From Rhynochetos jubatus (Eukaryota; Chordata; Aves; Eurypygiformes; Rhynochetidae): 64,000 nt of DNA. The stretch lies in contig CM050662.1 of NCBI GenBank assembly GCA_027574665.1, positions 4,246,501 through 4,310,500 of the forward strand, in the 5' to 3' direction. The notes beneath the pieces are model-generated. The model was given only the letters and a program-made list of their open reading frames with translations, did no database searches and was not told where the DNA came from. Of this stretch, positions 1 to 28,100 are shown one piece after another (within the stretch, counting starts at the first letter, position 1; every line of letters starts with the position of its first letter). Both the position numbers and the translations under genes were made by a program.

Positions 1-16424
<16,424 letters not shown>

Positions 16425-17168
16425 GTAGTCGACCTGGGTCCGGCAAAACGTGCCTCGCCCCTCCAGCATCCAACCCAAGGAGCAAACTCATGGTGGAAAA
16501 CACAACAGATCCCTGCCTTAGAATTGGAACATTTCCAGAACTTGATCCACAAGCATTGGATTTAAAAAAGCAAAACCCTACACTTTGATTTGTCATAGTG
16601 TCAGTACAGCAGCAAACTACTAAGTTCCTATATGCCACTTCGGACTAATTTAAAAAGAATCCCAGTTTTTACTTAATGGTGAAATTGGTTGCTCTTGTAT
16701 TTTATGGAAATGATTTTTTTAACCTTCATGATACATTAACTGCTGTAAACATCTTCCTTCAAAAATTAATAGAAGTAAGATCCTACTGGTTTGTTTCTTT
16801 TTACTTTGATTGGAGAAACCAATTGCTGCATTTTGCAGCACCGTGACCCATTTACATGGCATTCTCAGCTTAGACTGCAGAAGAAACCTAACGGAATTGG
16901 AGCCGTTCGCTCCCCTCAAAAGCAAGAGGGGGCGCTTACCTGGCGTGCTAGCTTCTGACGTGTGGCTTGCAGGTTCAGATGGTTTGGGGAGGCTTACCAG
17001 CCAAACGTGCTTTACTCTGTTTGCAGAAGCACTGCTCTTACAGACTAGGAGACGCACTTCACTGATTGCAGTGACAACGCTGCTGAAGTCTCGGGCTTAA
17101 TTTGGATTTGGGCAGTGCAGCCTTCAGGATTGATTTTTTTTTTTTTTTTTTTCAGTCTTGACAAAAAA

Positions 17169-17174
17169 AATAAA
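17169..17174 (+). terminator. ETF1: Proximal poly(A) signal of ETF1 (AATAAA)
   Basis: A canonical AATAAA lies 745 bp after the stop codon. It is followed by a GT- and T-rich element (TTTGCTTTGGTTTGTTCC, then a T-run up to 17247), which is the usual downstream element. It is the best-formed cleavage signal after the stop codon. Confidence 0.75.
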
Positions 17175-18263
17175 CATTCGATTTAAGTGAAGTAAGGTAC
17201 ACTTTGCTTTGGTTTGTTCCTCAGTAAGTCTTTTTTTTTCTTTTTGCTTTAGGACTGCGTAAGGTTTCCTTGATGATGTGAATTTGAACCCAAAGGTCTT
17301 TAACGGCAGCGGGTTTTACAGGAATAATCAGTAAGGGGAGCCCTGGGCTGAACCCTTAGTGCTGGGGCATTCGGAGCTTTCGGTGCTGACGGCTGAGTGT
17401 CGGCGCAGCCCGCTGGCCCTTCCGCCTCCCAGCGCTAAGGCATCTGTCGTAGCGGCTCACAGGTGACCTGTAAACCCGATGCTGAGCGCAGATTAATGTG
17501 CCCTTAACGGGTTAAAACTCCTGGTTGCATCAAGACTCAAGAGCTTTTTGTCATGCCCGCTATATAGGATGCGTGTCAGCCTGCTAGGAAGGGTGGAGGG
17601 TTTTTCAGAAGGGCTGGCAGGCGGGGCGAGGGGAACGCTGGCCCGGGATAGTGCGCAAGGCTCGTTCTTTGGGGGTTGCGGGGTTCTCCGACACGGCGGT
17701 GCCTGGTAGTTCTGCTCCTCGCCGGCTCTGTCGCTCCTGGTGCATCGGTCTAAAGCAGCTTCTGTTCCGAGCTGCATACCTGCCTGTGTTCCCGATCATC
17801 CTGCTTCACTTGAATCGGGGGGGAGCTTGTCTTAACACTTCTGCCACGCTCCTCTCTGAGGTCCCAAACGGCTGTCGTGGGGAGCAACGCCCTTCGTAAC
17901 CCGGGTGTGTGACCCCGGCGGGTGGCTCTGCCGTCCTCCTCGCATCCAAGCTGGAATCTCTCACGGAAGGTGGCCCTGGGTCCGCCGCAGGCTTGCGCAA
18001 ACCCAGGTTTGAGCACGTTTGCGGTGTTCGCAGCGGTATGTTCTGGATTTTGCCATTGTAAATGGGTCTAATGTGACATGACAAGACCAGAAAAATTGGA
18101 TGTAAATTTACATTTTTGAATATACTGCTTGTTGTTTCACATGATACGTTAGGGTATGCAGCTCCTTTTTGTAGTCTTTATTTTTACTATTTAAGTTTGG
18201 AAATGATGCCAAATTTTTGTATTTCTTTAATCAATGTGTTTTCTTCAGTGATATATATTGCAT

Positions 18264-18291
18264 TATATATTGATGTGTATATCAATATATA
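18264..18291 (+). repeat. AT-rich inverted repeat (11-bp arms, 6-base loop) in the ETF1 3' UTR
   Basis: TATATATTGAT (18264-18274) is followed after GTGTAT by its exact reverse complement ATCAATATATA (18281-18291). If the long ETF1 3' UTR is made, this would form an AU hairpin about 140 bases before the distal poly(A) signal. Confidence 0.7.
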
Positions 18292-18430
18292 CTGATATGT
18301 ATTACACTTACACATACAAACACGTTAAACGGGGGTGAAAAATCCTAGCCTTCGCATACTATATAGCCTCTGCAGAGAGATCCCAAGCAGTGATATCTTG
18401 GTGTTGTGATGTACAGAAATGGAGAAGAGT

Positions 18431-18436
18431 ATTAAA
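18431..18436 (+). terminator. ETF1: Candidate distal poly(A) signal of ETF1 (ATTAAA)
   Basis: ATTAAA, the commonest variant signal, lies about 2.0 kb after the stop, followed by a T-rich stretch at 18468-18480. The distance matches the long 3' UTR known for mammalian ETF1, and the AT-rich character of the sequence before it changes to GC-rich DNA just after. Confidence 0.55.
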
Positions 18437-18455
18437 CCATATTTAAGAATATAGT

Positions 18456-19379
18456 ACAGCCTCCTGATTTATTTTCTTTAGCCCAGGAAACAGCTGCTTT
18501 ACTCTGCTCGGTGCCAGCTCCAGGTCAGCCCCCATGTTTTGAGGTAGCTCTTTCACGGGTGGGCTGGAACACGGTGTCTGTTCATCGTACGGAGTTGGTC
18601 TTGTAGTTGAGCTCCAGCTTCAGAAGGGGAGTAACACCCCAGCTGCAGAGGAAGGTGTGCCGTGAGCCGTACCGAAGGCGGTTGTCTGAACAACCGAGGC
18701 AGACGAAAACTACCCTGTAGATGCAGAAACCTGCCCTTAACATTCCAGTCACAGGACTCCTGGGTATTTTTGAAGAAGCCTTTCCTACCCTGGCTCCTAG
18801 TGCGGGGCAGATCGGGATCAGGAGTGGATTTGCTGTGTGGGCTGGCCACCTCTTCTCTCCTGTGTCCAAGCCAGATGTAGCTGTGGCTTTCCCAGGGAGG
18901 ACCTGCCCCCTTCCCTGGCTGGGCAGGCCACATGTGGGACATCATTAATACCAGGAATTTTAATGGAAGCTTTAAATCAGCTGGTCTTGCCTTTGGTCTT
19001 CTCTGGCTGAAGCTGAGCATCCACCTTCTCACGCTGCAGTAGCAGCGCAGGATCTGTGCCGTGTAGCTGGAACTGTTTGCTGCTGCTGCTACGTGCAGGC
19101 TCACACAGCGGCAGACTTTCCTGGGAGCTCAGGCAGGTTTCAGTTTCCGTACTCGCTGCCTCGCGCTGTCCTGGATCTGCAGCTGTGACAGGCGGGAGCT
19201 CGTGGTCCTCGGGCCTCTGGCTAGCAGAAGCTTTGGAGGTGCGACGTTTCTGCTGGAGCACCAACCCGCTTTGCTGCACGCATCTCATGCTGTCTGCAAC
19301 CTCGACACAGAAAACCGACCACCGTTCAGCTCGCGGAGCAGATAAAAACATCACGCTGAGATAAGCACAAAGCATCAAA
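18456..19379. other. Intergenic DNA, no recognised gene
   Basis: This follows the inferred ETF1 end. The longest frames (183 codons on the minus strand at 18553-19104; 145 codons on the minus strand at 18977-19414) show no domain I recognise, and frames of that length are expected by chance in GC-rich DNA. On the minus strand an ATTAAA follows the 145-codon frame's stop by about 13 bases, which is discussed under findings. Confidence 0.6.
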
Positions 19380-20600
19380 AAATAAAAATGATCCCCTCGG
19401 TCGGCGCGCGTCACGCGAGAAGCGATGGCTGGCAGAAAAGCGCCCGTGCGGTGTCACCTGTTGGTGTGACCAGGCACGTGGATGTATGTTGTTTCCAAAA
19501 ACCCACAGTATTTCCCGGTTAACCCTTCTCTGGCAGCAACAGCGAACCTGGCGTCTGCGTTCCAAGGGGAAGCGAGGCCCGGCTGCGGCCGGGGGCTGCC
19601 CCGGAGCTGCCTTCCTCGCTGCCACAAGTGCTCCACCAGACACGCTTGGAAGCTGCTCTTCCCTCACGTACTGATCTTCCTGGCCGGTGCTCGGGTCTCT
19701 CCCCCTTCATGTGTCGGTGAGAACAGGCAGGCGTGTCTAGTCCGCAGGGCAGCCCGGTGCTGGGTCCGCTCCGGCTGGCTGCATCTCCGCCTCCTCTCCG
19801 AGGCGCTTCAGGCTTACACGAGGATGAGGCTGCTGGAGAGAAACGCCGGCAAAACTGTTTTCTCCCTTGTAGCTGCCAAAATACGGTCCCTTCGGGCAGC
19901 GGCTTGTGCTGCAGGCTGGTTTTATCCTGCTTGCGGGGGTCAGCGTTCGCGCTTGCCTTGTCCAGGCTGTGAAAGCGCTGCTTTGCAGGCGTCTCTTTCC
20001 ACGCCGAGCATCGGGCGGGCTCTGCCTGGTGCGGAAAGGCGAGCGTCGCCTCGCAGTGCTCTCGGCCGGCAGACCTGAGCGCCTTCGGCACGCTGGATTG
20101 CTGCGACGTGGAATTTGGAAGGGAGTGCGCAGGGGCCCACTGTGAGCGCTTTCGGACGCAAGCGCTTGGAGGATGCAGGTTTGTACCTGAAAGCTGGACA
20201 GGACGGCTTTCCGCTGTCGGCTGCTAAATAATTAGCTCCCTGGAAGGGATCCGATGTTGATTAGCTGGAAGAGAGAGAATGAAGAACGTGTCGTTTCCAG
20301 GACATCACGTGGGGCCACTTCCGTGCATCTCGGAGAGGTTTGAAGCGCACCCCGAGGGTCCTGTCCCTGTGCCGCTCCAGCCGCCCCCTCACACCCGCGC
20401 TCGGAAGCGGCTGTGAGGAGGCTCGCGTGAGTGGCCGTAGGGGACGGCCGGCTTCTGCTCGCTGTCTGAACACATTTGGCTTTTCTTCTCGTGCCAAAGG
20501 GCTTCCGCTCTTCTAAACGCTTCACCTGCGCGTGCCTTACGCCCTGGGTAGCGCCTGCTGATGGATAGCAAATCCACGCTGCTCTTCCTGCGTTCCCCGG
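19380..20600. promoter_or_regulatory. CpG-rich block between genes (possible orphan CpG island)
   Basis: CpG dinucleotides are dense here (about 5-8 per 60 bases on several lines, for example 19741-19800 and 20041-20100) against about 0-2 in the ETF1 introns. No recognised first exon is present. Long frames on both strands (198 codons + at 19482-20078, 190 codons - at 19519-20091) result from the high GC and do not look like protein. It could be a promoter or enhancer of an unannotated transcript, or a GC-rich isochore peak. Confidence 0.5.
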
Positions 20601-21213
20601 GTGGGTTTTAAGTTGGCACCGCCCGCTCAGATATTCTGACAATGCCCTCTTTAAGCGCTACTTTTTGATAACTGTCATTAAGGACAGAATTTGCCCTTTA
20701 TGACTCGTTATTTCGGGAGCTGGAGCCCGGCCTGCGCTGTTGTTGCTCGCAGGCAACAAATGCCATTGTCCTGGGAAGCCAAGCGCAGCCGGCGGCGCTG
20801 GGAGGCAGCTCTGGAATTTCACTCGGCTATTTTTAGTTGGTGGTGAAAAATTGCACTTCCAACACTTCTGAGTCTTTGTCAGCGCGTAAATAAATCAAGG
20901 GGCAAATCCTGGCTTCGTGCGAACGAGTGGGACGAGGAGGTGACCTGAAGCTGCCGCGGAGGCTGGTGAGAAGGCGCAGTGCGGGGAGAGTGAAGGGGCT
21001 GGGGGTGGCGGCGGGATGTCGCTGCACAGCCATAGCCACCGGCCTGGCCGCTTCAGCCAGGCGGGCTGTGCTGGGGTGGCTCCTGGCTCTTCTCCCTGTA
21101 CCCCTTTGGGGCTGTGCCCCCTGTTTCTCTCCGCCTCCCCGGCTCTCCCCCGTAGCTCTGCCCAGGCCGTACAGCTCCATGGTGGTGCGGTGCGTGCAGG
21201 TAGCTCCATGCAG

Positions 21214-21250
21214 GGCCACACTGGTGGCCACGCTGGTGGCCACGCTGGCC
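21214..21250 (+). repeat. 12-bp tandem repeat, about three copies
   Basis: The unit GGCCACGCTGGT is repeated about three times, the first copy differing by one base and the last cut short. This is a small minisatellite with no coding role that I can see. Confidence 0.85.
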
Positions 21251-24052
21251 ACGGCAGCTCTTCAAAAGCCAGGAGCTGGAGGCGGGAGCTCCTGAGGGAT
21301 GCTCTGTAAGCCCAGGGGGCTGAATATCGAGCTGTCACGACTTGGACTATTCCCTTCAACCCCAACCACCTCCGTCGCTGTAAGACAAGAAGAATTCCTA
21401 AGCCAGTTTCTTCTTTTTAATGCCAGGCAGGATTTTTCTGAGAAGCTGCTTCACCTGTTTGGCTGCCGAGTTTTCTGGCAGAAACCTCCGTCTCTGGCAA
21501 TGGGATCCTTGCAGCTGAGTTTCCTTGCCTGGGTGTTCCCTGCCGTGTGCCTGGAGAGTCCCAGGTGGCTGCTCTGCCGCTGGCATTCCCTGTGCTCTGA
21601 CTTGAGCCTTGCTTTGAATGGGGAGCCCTTGACTAGGCCTGGTGGAGGCTCCCGGTAGCCTCCAGTACCCGAGAGCTGCCCCACACATCACCCAGGCTCC
21701 AACAACTCAGTGGAGGTAAGAGGGTGCCGAGGGCAGTAGCTCCGGGAAGACCACGTGCAGCGGCCCTGGGCACGTCTGGGCTGTGCAGCTGCCAGAAAAT
21801 CACAGCTGGCTCCAGGACACCCTGAAGTGGGGGGAGACCCACGGCTGCCTCCGATGGCGGGAGCCGCAGAGCCGGGCACTCCGGGCCAGCCTGCAGCAGA
21901 GGGCAGCCGCAGCCAGCGCGTGCTGCCAGCTCCTGCCCTGCCCTGCTCCAGGGGCTGGCGGCTGCCAGAACTGGTGAGCTGCAGGATGCTGCTGGGATAT
22001 CGGCACCTACCATGAGGTTTTAAATGCTGCTCCTGGAATTTGGAGCCCCTGCAAACCAGCTGCCCTGGGGAGCGGGAGCACGCTGTGCAGCGCTCCCACT
22101 GCCCTCCTCACCCCCTTGCTCGGCAGGACGTCGGCTTTGGTGGACACCGATGGGTTGAAGCCACTTAGGTCAGCAAGGAAATGGGAAGAGTTTACTCGGA
22201 GATCACCTCTGTCTAGGGAGGGGGGGTTCGTGTCTATGGCAATAGGGGTTTGCAGGTTTGCTTAGTGCTCAGCTGCACAGAGCTGTGTTGGAGCTGTCCA
22301 CATGAAGAACCCCCACGTTTCTCCACTGCCCGCAGGATGGCCTAAGGAAGCTCCCGCTGACGCAGCGCCTGCGGAACGCGGCAGGTGACCAGCCGAAAGG
22401 ACGGTGTGGGTGCTTTGCATGCGAGAGAGCGCGGGGACTTTCCGTGCGAGACATGGGTGTCAGTGGTGCAGCAGGCGGTTGCCGTAAGCTGAAGCCGGCT
22501 GCCTTCGCTCAAATGCCGCTTGGGAGCCAAGAACATATTTCTGGAGGGTGGGGAGGGAAGGGAGGATGATTTAAACCTGCGTCACGGGTGGCAGCGGGCT
22601 GTCGGGATGCCCCGCGTGCCTCTGTGCTGGGGTTTCTGCTGTCGTTCCCCCTGTTCCGTCACACACCCAACGCGCACTCTCTGCCTTTCGCCACCCTGAC
22701 TTCCAGACTCCATTCAACCTGCTTGTCTCCTTATGCCGGGATGGATTTCGGTTGCCTCTGCGGCCGAGCGAGTCTCAAGCACCTCCCTCTGTGTCCTCCG
22801 TGCAGCCTGGGTGTCGCCAAGGTCTGCGCGGTTTTCCCAAGTGCATTTCGGGACAGCAAAGCTGTGCTCTGCAAAGCAGGGGGGGCAGGGACGGTCCTTC
22901 CATAGACCCACCATTGGGTTTCTACCCTGAGACGAGCCTTGCTGTGCTTCAGCCTGGTTTGCTTTGACGCCTGGCTCACGCTGGTTTGCTGGAGCAGCTC
23001 CAGGAGCATTGTCCCGGGGTGCTGAGGGGGAACGTGGCTTTGGTGCGAGGAGCACTGGGAGCTGCCGCTCGGCAGCGGCTCAGAGCCGCTCCAGCGCATG
23101 GGGGGATGCTCCGTGCGGTAAGGGCAGATCCCGCAGGACTGGCTCTGAGAGCGCGATCGTTTTCATGTAGCATCTTATTTATCCCAAGTCTGTCAGAGCT
23201 TCTCCATGGGGAAGGCAAGGGCTGGGTCTGAAGGAGAGATCGGTGCATGTGGCAGGTGAGTGGAGGTGGTACCGGGAAAAGCTCTGCTGTGAGTGTAGCT
23301 GAGGATGACATAAATTCCATGAATATTACTCTCCTGCCCTTTTTCTTGCTGAGGCGGGGATCCTCTCACGCCATGGGTACAGACCCCGGCGTGGGCTGCT
23401 GTGGTGTGAGAGATGCCCCTGTGCCATGTCTCCCATGACATCAGCTTCCAGGGAAATCGGAGAGCAGCTGTAAATATGTAAAGGTACACGTATGGCTCGG
23501 AAAGAGCTGCTGCTCCTAAGCCTCTGCCTGCAAAACACTGCGTTTCGTTTGGTGTCGGGCCAGGGAGGGGGCGGGGGGGCCTTCAGGGCTGTGCACTGCT
23601 GTCGCTCGGAGGCTCCTGCAGCCCCGGCTGCGCTGCATGGGGCAGGAACGCGCTCAGCTGGGTGCCAGCTGGGACGGCAGGGCCTGGGGGAACCCCAGGG
23701 CACGGATCTGTCCCACTGTCTACACAGCTGTAACACGTGGCACAAAACGACCTGGAAATAAATTCCAATTAAGACGCACAAAAGGGATGGGGATTTCCCT
23801 TTCGCTTGCAAAGGCAACGGGAGGTTTAATCCCTCGCTGCCCAGTGCTGGGAATAAAGACTGTGAGCATGAATTGCTCCTGTTCTCACGTTCTTATTAAC
23901 GGGGTAGCTGAGCTGCTCAGGGGCCCTTGCTGTTCCGCTCACGTAGGTGGGTGCGCCCGGAGGGTGCTGCATTGCCAAGCAACTCTGCTCCAAGCTTTAG
24001 TGTCATCTCCCAGTCGATTATGGGCTTCATGGGCTTTTCTTTCTGTTGGCAG

Positions 24053-24163
24053 GACACCAGGTACCAAGAGGTCACCTCCTCCCGCGCCGGATGGAGAGCC
24101 AGCGCGTTCCGCTTCCGCACCAGAGTGCTACTGTCCCGTCTTACGGGCAAAATCATGTTCTGG
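24053..24163 (+). other. Exon-like segment with acceptor and donor, unidentified
   Basis: A pyrimidine tract ending TTCTTTCTGTTGGCAG precedes this segment and a consensus GTGAGT follows it at 24164. The 111 bases between are a multiple of three (37 codons) and open in all three forward frames. The phase-0 frame reads DTRYQEVTSS to KIMFW. I recognise no family. It could be an exon of a noncoding or poorly known gene, or chance. Confidence 0.25.
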
Positions 24164-24637
24164 GTGAGTTGTCTGCTCCCAAGCAGACAAGCTGCGGCCA
24201 AGAGAAGTCCTTAGGCTTTGCGTTGGGCTGATAGCGACGGCACCACCGTGGGTACAGCCTGCACCGGCACCGCCAAGCTGGGCTTTAGCAAAGCAGGTTT
24301 GGTTCCGTTTTCAAAGGGTGAAGTGACAGAAAGCAGAGGGGGACGTGCAGGAGTGGAAGGGAGAAACCCTGTTACCCCAGCTGACGGGACAGGTGGGAGC
24401 CCTGGGAAGGCCACAGAGCAGGGCTGGCTCCGAGGTTAAAGCAAGGATTTTGGTGCTGCTCTTCATTCTCTCCAGCCAGCTCAAGTGAAAATACATTTTA
24501 ATTTCTTAAGTGTCCAAAAACCACTGAAGGCGTCAAGAAAAAATAAAGACATTGCTGGAATAACCCGGCAGCGTGACTACAGAGAGAGTTTGCTAGCAAG
24601 TGCAGAAACAAGCGGATTGCAGGTGTCTGAGGTGGGA

Positions 24638-25159
24638 GTACTGCACCCCACACCGGGGCCCCAAGCATCAGAGGGACGTGGACCAGCTGGAGCGAGTCCA
24701 GAGGAGGCCACGAAGATGCTCAGAGGGCTGGAGCCCCTCTGCTGTGGGGACAGGCCTGGGAGAATTGGGCTTGTTCAGCCTGGAGAAGCGAAGGCTCTGG
24801 GGAGACCTTGTAGCACCTTCCAGTGCCTGAAGGGGGCCTACAAGGAAGCTGGGGGGGGACTTTTTACAAGGGCCTGTAGTGACAGGACAAGGAGTAATGG
24901 GTTTAAAGTGAAGGTGTGGAGATGGAGATGGGACATCAGGAAGAAATTCTTCCCAGAGAGGGTGGGGGGGCACTGGAACAGGTTGCCCAGAGAAGCTGTG
25001 GATGCCCCATCCCTGGAAGTGTCCAAGGCCAGGCTGGATGAGGCTGGGAGCAACCTGGGCTAGTGGAGGGTGTCCCTGCCCATGGCAGGGGGGTTGGAAC
25101 TAGGTGAGCTTTAAGGTCCCTTCCAACCCAAATCAGTCTGTGATTCTGTGATTCTATGA
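24638..25159 (+). mobile_element. CR1 LINE, 3' fragment, + strand
   Basis: The segment has the usual CR1 order: a GTACTGCA.. block, GAGTCCAGAGGAGGCCACGA, the CAGCCTGGAGAAG block, the CAGGAAGAAATTCTTCCC block and the CCATGGCAGGGGGGTTGGAA block. It closes with the diagnostic 8-bp tail repeats (ATTCTGTG, ATTCTATG). It is 5'-truncated like most genomic copies and is well preserved at its 3' end. The 192-codon frame running through it (24485-25063) is not a gene. Confidence 0.97.
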
Positions 25160-28100
25160 AACAAATAACGAGCAGGGGGCATGGGGTGGGGGTTTGGGGC
25201 ACCAGAGGTTCAAAACAGCATTTTTGTCCACCCCAGGAGGTCTGTGAATGCCTCGGGTGAGTCTGGCGTGAAGCTGGGCTGGGAGAAGGGGCCAAGGATT
25301 GCCCTGCCAAGGCTAGTGGGTTTCTGACAGGGAAGGATGTGTGCAGTGGGGCTGGGGGATGCTGAGCTACTTGTTTCCCTGTGCCAGGCTCATGCAAGGG
25401 GCTGCGGGTGACTCTGGCTCCGGAGATGCCGGCCAGGTCAGTGCAGTTCCCACCCCCAGAAGTGCAAGGAATTGTTGGAACAAAGTGACATGGTGTCAAA
25501 CCCCTCAACTCAGGGGTGCTAGCATACACAAGAGTCCCGGGGCTGGGCCACTCAGGTGAACAGCCAGGTTCCAGTACGGTTTATTAAAACTTGGAGTTTT
25601 TCCTTAATAATCCAAAGATGACACACTCTGAACTATTCCCAGCTTGCAAATATCCTGCTGAGTTGGTTTTTTTTTTTTTGTAGTTTTCATGTGACGGGAA
25701 ATTTTATTCCATGGACAAGACCAACGCCTGCCATACTGGGAGGGTTTTACGTTACCAGCTGCACCTGTCCATGTATGAAAAGAGCAACTACCTGCTGGTT
25801 TCTTACACCTGAGGAATGGTTTCTGGATTTTTTGGGAGCCCGGGGGAGTGGTGCAACTTCTGTGAGCCGGATGAGCAGCACTCTGCGAGCAGAAGGTCTG
25901 AGGGTCTGTGGAGGAAAGCGGTGATCCCGTGGGATGTGGAGGGTCAGACCTTGAACCACACTTTGGAATGGGATCTTCTGGCTCCCTAATCTCTAGACTC
26001 CAAAATCACGTCCTGCAAAAGCAGGACACATCTCGCTGCCCACGCCTGCTTTTCCTTCTCCGTTCTCCCCAAATCTTTTATACAACAAACAAAGCCAAGG
26101 GTAAGAAAAACTGGGGTGCTGGATCCCGTGCTTGGGAGCGTGGGTCCTGAGCAAGCTCCGTGCTCTCTGTGGGTGCCCTCGGCCCAGCAGTGCCGCCCAA
26201 GCCAAGAGCCCTGTGCCCACATCCTCGTGAGCCGTGGCCAGGGGAGAAGCAGCCCTGGGTCCGTCGGGGACAGCCACGCCGGGTTGGCTGCTCTGCGCCC
26301 CGTGGTGCTGCGGCAGGTGGCACTGCCTCCTTCGCCCGGGGACACGGGGGCTTCACGCTGATACTTTATTTTCCTTATTTATAAACGAGGGTACTTTGAG
26401 CTCCCAACCTCGTTATTTTAGGTGCCGAGGCAGAGCTGGATAAGGACCGGCTGGAGCTTTCTTCGGCGGGCGGCAGAGTGCTGGGGCACAGGTAGGAATC
26501 GTTATGAATCTGCTCAGTTTCTTCCAGATCTTTAAAAAAAAATCATCAAACCCAGTGACACCGCGTTTTGGTGACAAAATATTTCTCTGAAGGAAGAGTA
26601 AACATTTTCATAGTTGAAGTGCACCATCCCTGCCCTGACAGGAATGTTTGTTTATATCTTACCTCTACCAGCTGGAAGTTCAATAACTGCTCTTCCAGCA
26701 GGAGCACTGGAAATGTTATCTGCCCTTGCTTCCTTGCTCTGTAACTCCGGCCACTGAGTGACCTCTCACCCCTATCCAAACAGCCAGATAAACGGGCGGA
26801 AGACCCTAAGGCGAGGGTTTCAGTGAGCAGACCGTGTTAGGCTGAGGATTTCGGGAAGGCAGCGAAAGTTTGGGACATGAATACCTAGGGAGCTGCCGGA
26901 GGATTGGAGCGGCTCCTGCCGGCTCCAGAGCACATGCCAGGGATTGTGTTGTTTTGCCACTGCCTGTCTCTAATTTTTGGGTTTTCCCCCCCCCCCGCCC
27001 GTCTGCAGCCTGGCTGGAGCTGCGGAGGGACTGGGGGCAGCATCCTCACCCGTGGGTATGGAGGAGCCTGCCTGGGAGGCACCCGCAGGCGGTTGCTTTT
27101 ATCCTCGTCTGGTGGATCAAGGGGGATCCCTGGAATAAATCACTTTATTAGAAAAGATTTGGGGAAGAAAAAAGATCAAATTGTGTTCTAACTGGGAATT
27201 ATTTTTATACCGTGTCAATCCTGACATCCTCCCCCGGCACTTTGGGGTGCTGGTCCGCAGCAGCGTGAGCTGCAGCTGGAGCTGCCCCTGTGGGAGGAGA
27301 GGATTCATGAGCAAATCCTTCCACGGAGCTGGGCAGGCTCCAGCGGCACAGCTGCCTGCCCGGCTCCCCCCACGCTGCCCACCTCTCCGTGTGTCTCTGC
27401 TGGAAAACGTCTGTTGGAAGAGGAACGCGCTACATGGCGCGATGAACGTCTGGAAAATGTGGCCTCACGGTGATCGCGGTGGCGCGGTAGAGCGGTCAGC
27501 GGAGTAGTGATGGCTGGGTTGCGGCTGCAGCCTGGCGCATCCCCGGCTCATCGAGGCAGGCTCTCACCCCCTTGCAGAGAGGACATGGTGACTCAGATGC
27601 CCACAGCTTTCAGGAGGTGCCAGCCTTGGGACCCACAATACAAGCTCTCCAGGGTTTTGGTTTTAGATACACGACTCCTTTTGCTTCGGTATGGTGAGGA
27701 CGACAGCAACCTCAATTAATTCTTGCCCTGTTGCACAACGTGGCAGTATCTCCACCTCGCTGGCACCGGGGCTTTCCCTCTTCCACTTCCCCCCGGTCCT
27801 CTTCCCCGAAGGAAAACTGGCAGAGCGAGTCCTCTTAGGCTGAAACTGCCCCGCCACATGACTAAGGTCATCATTAAAGCTTAATGACCCTGCTCTGCTG
27901 CTGGGCAGGTGCGCGGCACAGATCTGCAGCAAACGGCCGTACGCACGCACGCGGAGGAGCTGCTGATACGGCGTCGCGTTAACCGGAATTCAGAGCACGC
28001 GCTGGAGAGGTGCTCCTCAAATTACCGCAGTCACGCGGTTCCCGTAGCCAGGGGAATACAGCGCTTGGCTTCATCGGAAGCCAGTGTTTCGGTAGCTCGG

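Larger units (their letters stand above)
16425..18455 (+). other. ETF1: ETF1 3' UTR (end position inferred)
   Basis: The sequence after the stop codon has no coding signal. It carries long T and A runs (17143-17163, 17231-17238), an AT-rich stretch at 18100-18310 and two candidate poly(A) signals. A UTR of about 2.0 kb would resemble the long ETF1 mRNA of mammals. The 3' end is inferred from the ATTAAA at 18431 and is not proven. The middle part (17.3-18.05 kb) is more CpG-rich than the rest, which could mean the long form is used less or that the UTR is interrupted by more GC-rich DNA. Confidence 0.7.
20601..24637. other. Intergenic GC-rich DNA, no recognised gene
   Basis: No recognisable coding exon, RNA gene or dated transposable element was found, apart from a 12-bp tandem repeat at 21214-21250 and one exon-like segment at 24053-24163 listed separately. 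The composition is GC-rich with many short overlapping open frames on both strands, typical of noncoding avian microchromosome-like sequence. Confidence 0.6.

Noticed and set aside
19482..20091. 198-codon (+) and 190-codon (-) overlapping frames
   Set aside because: Opposite-strand frames of equal length in CpG-rich DNA are the expected artefact; neither shows a protein family or codon pattern.
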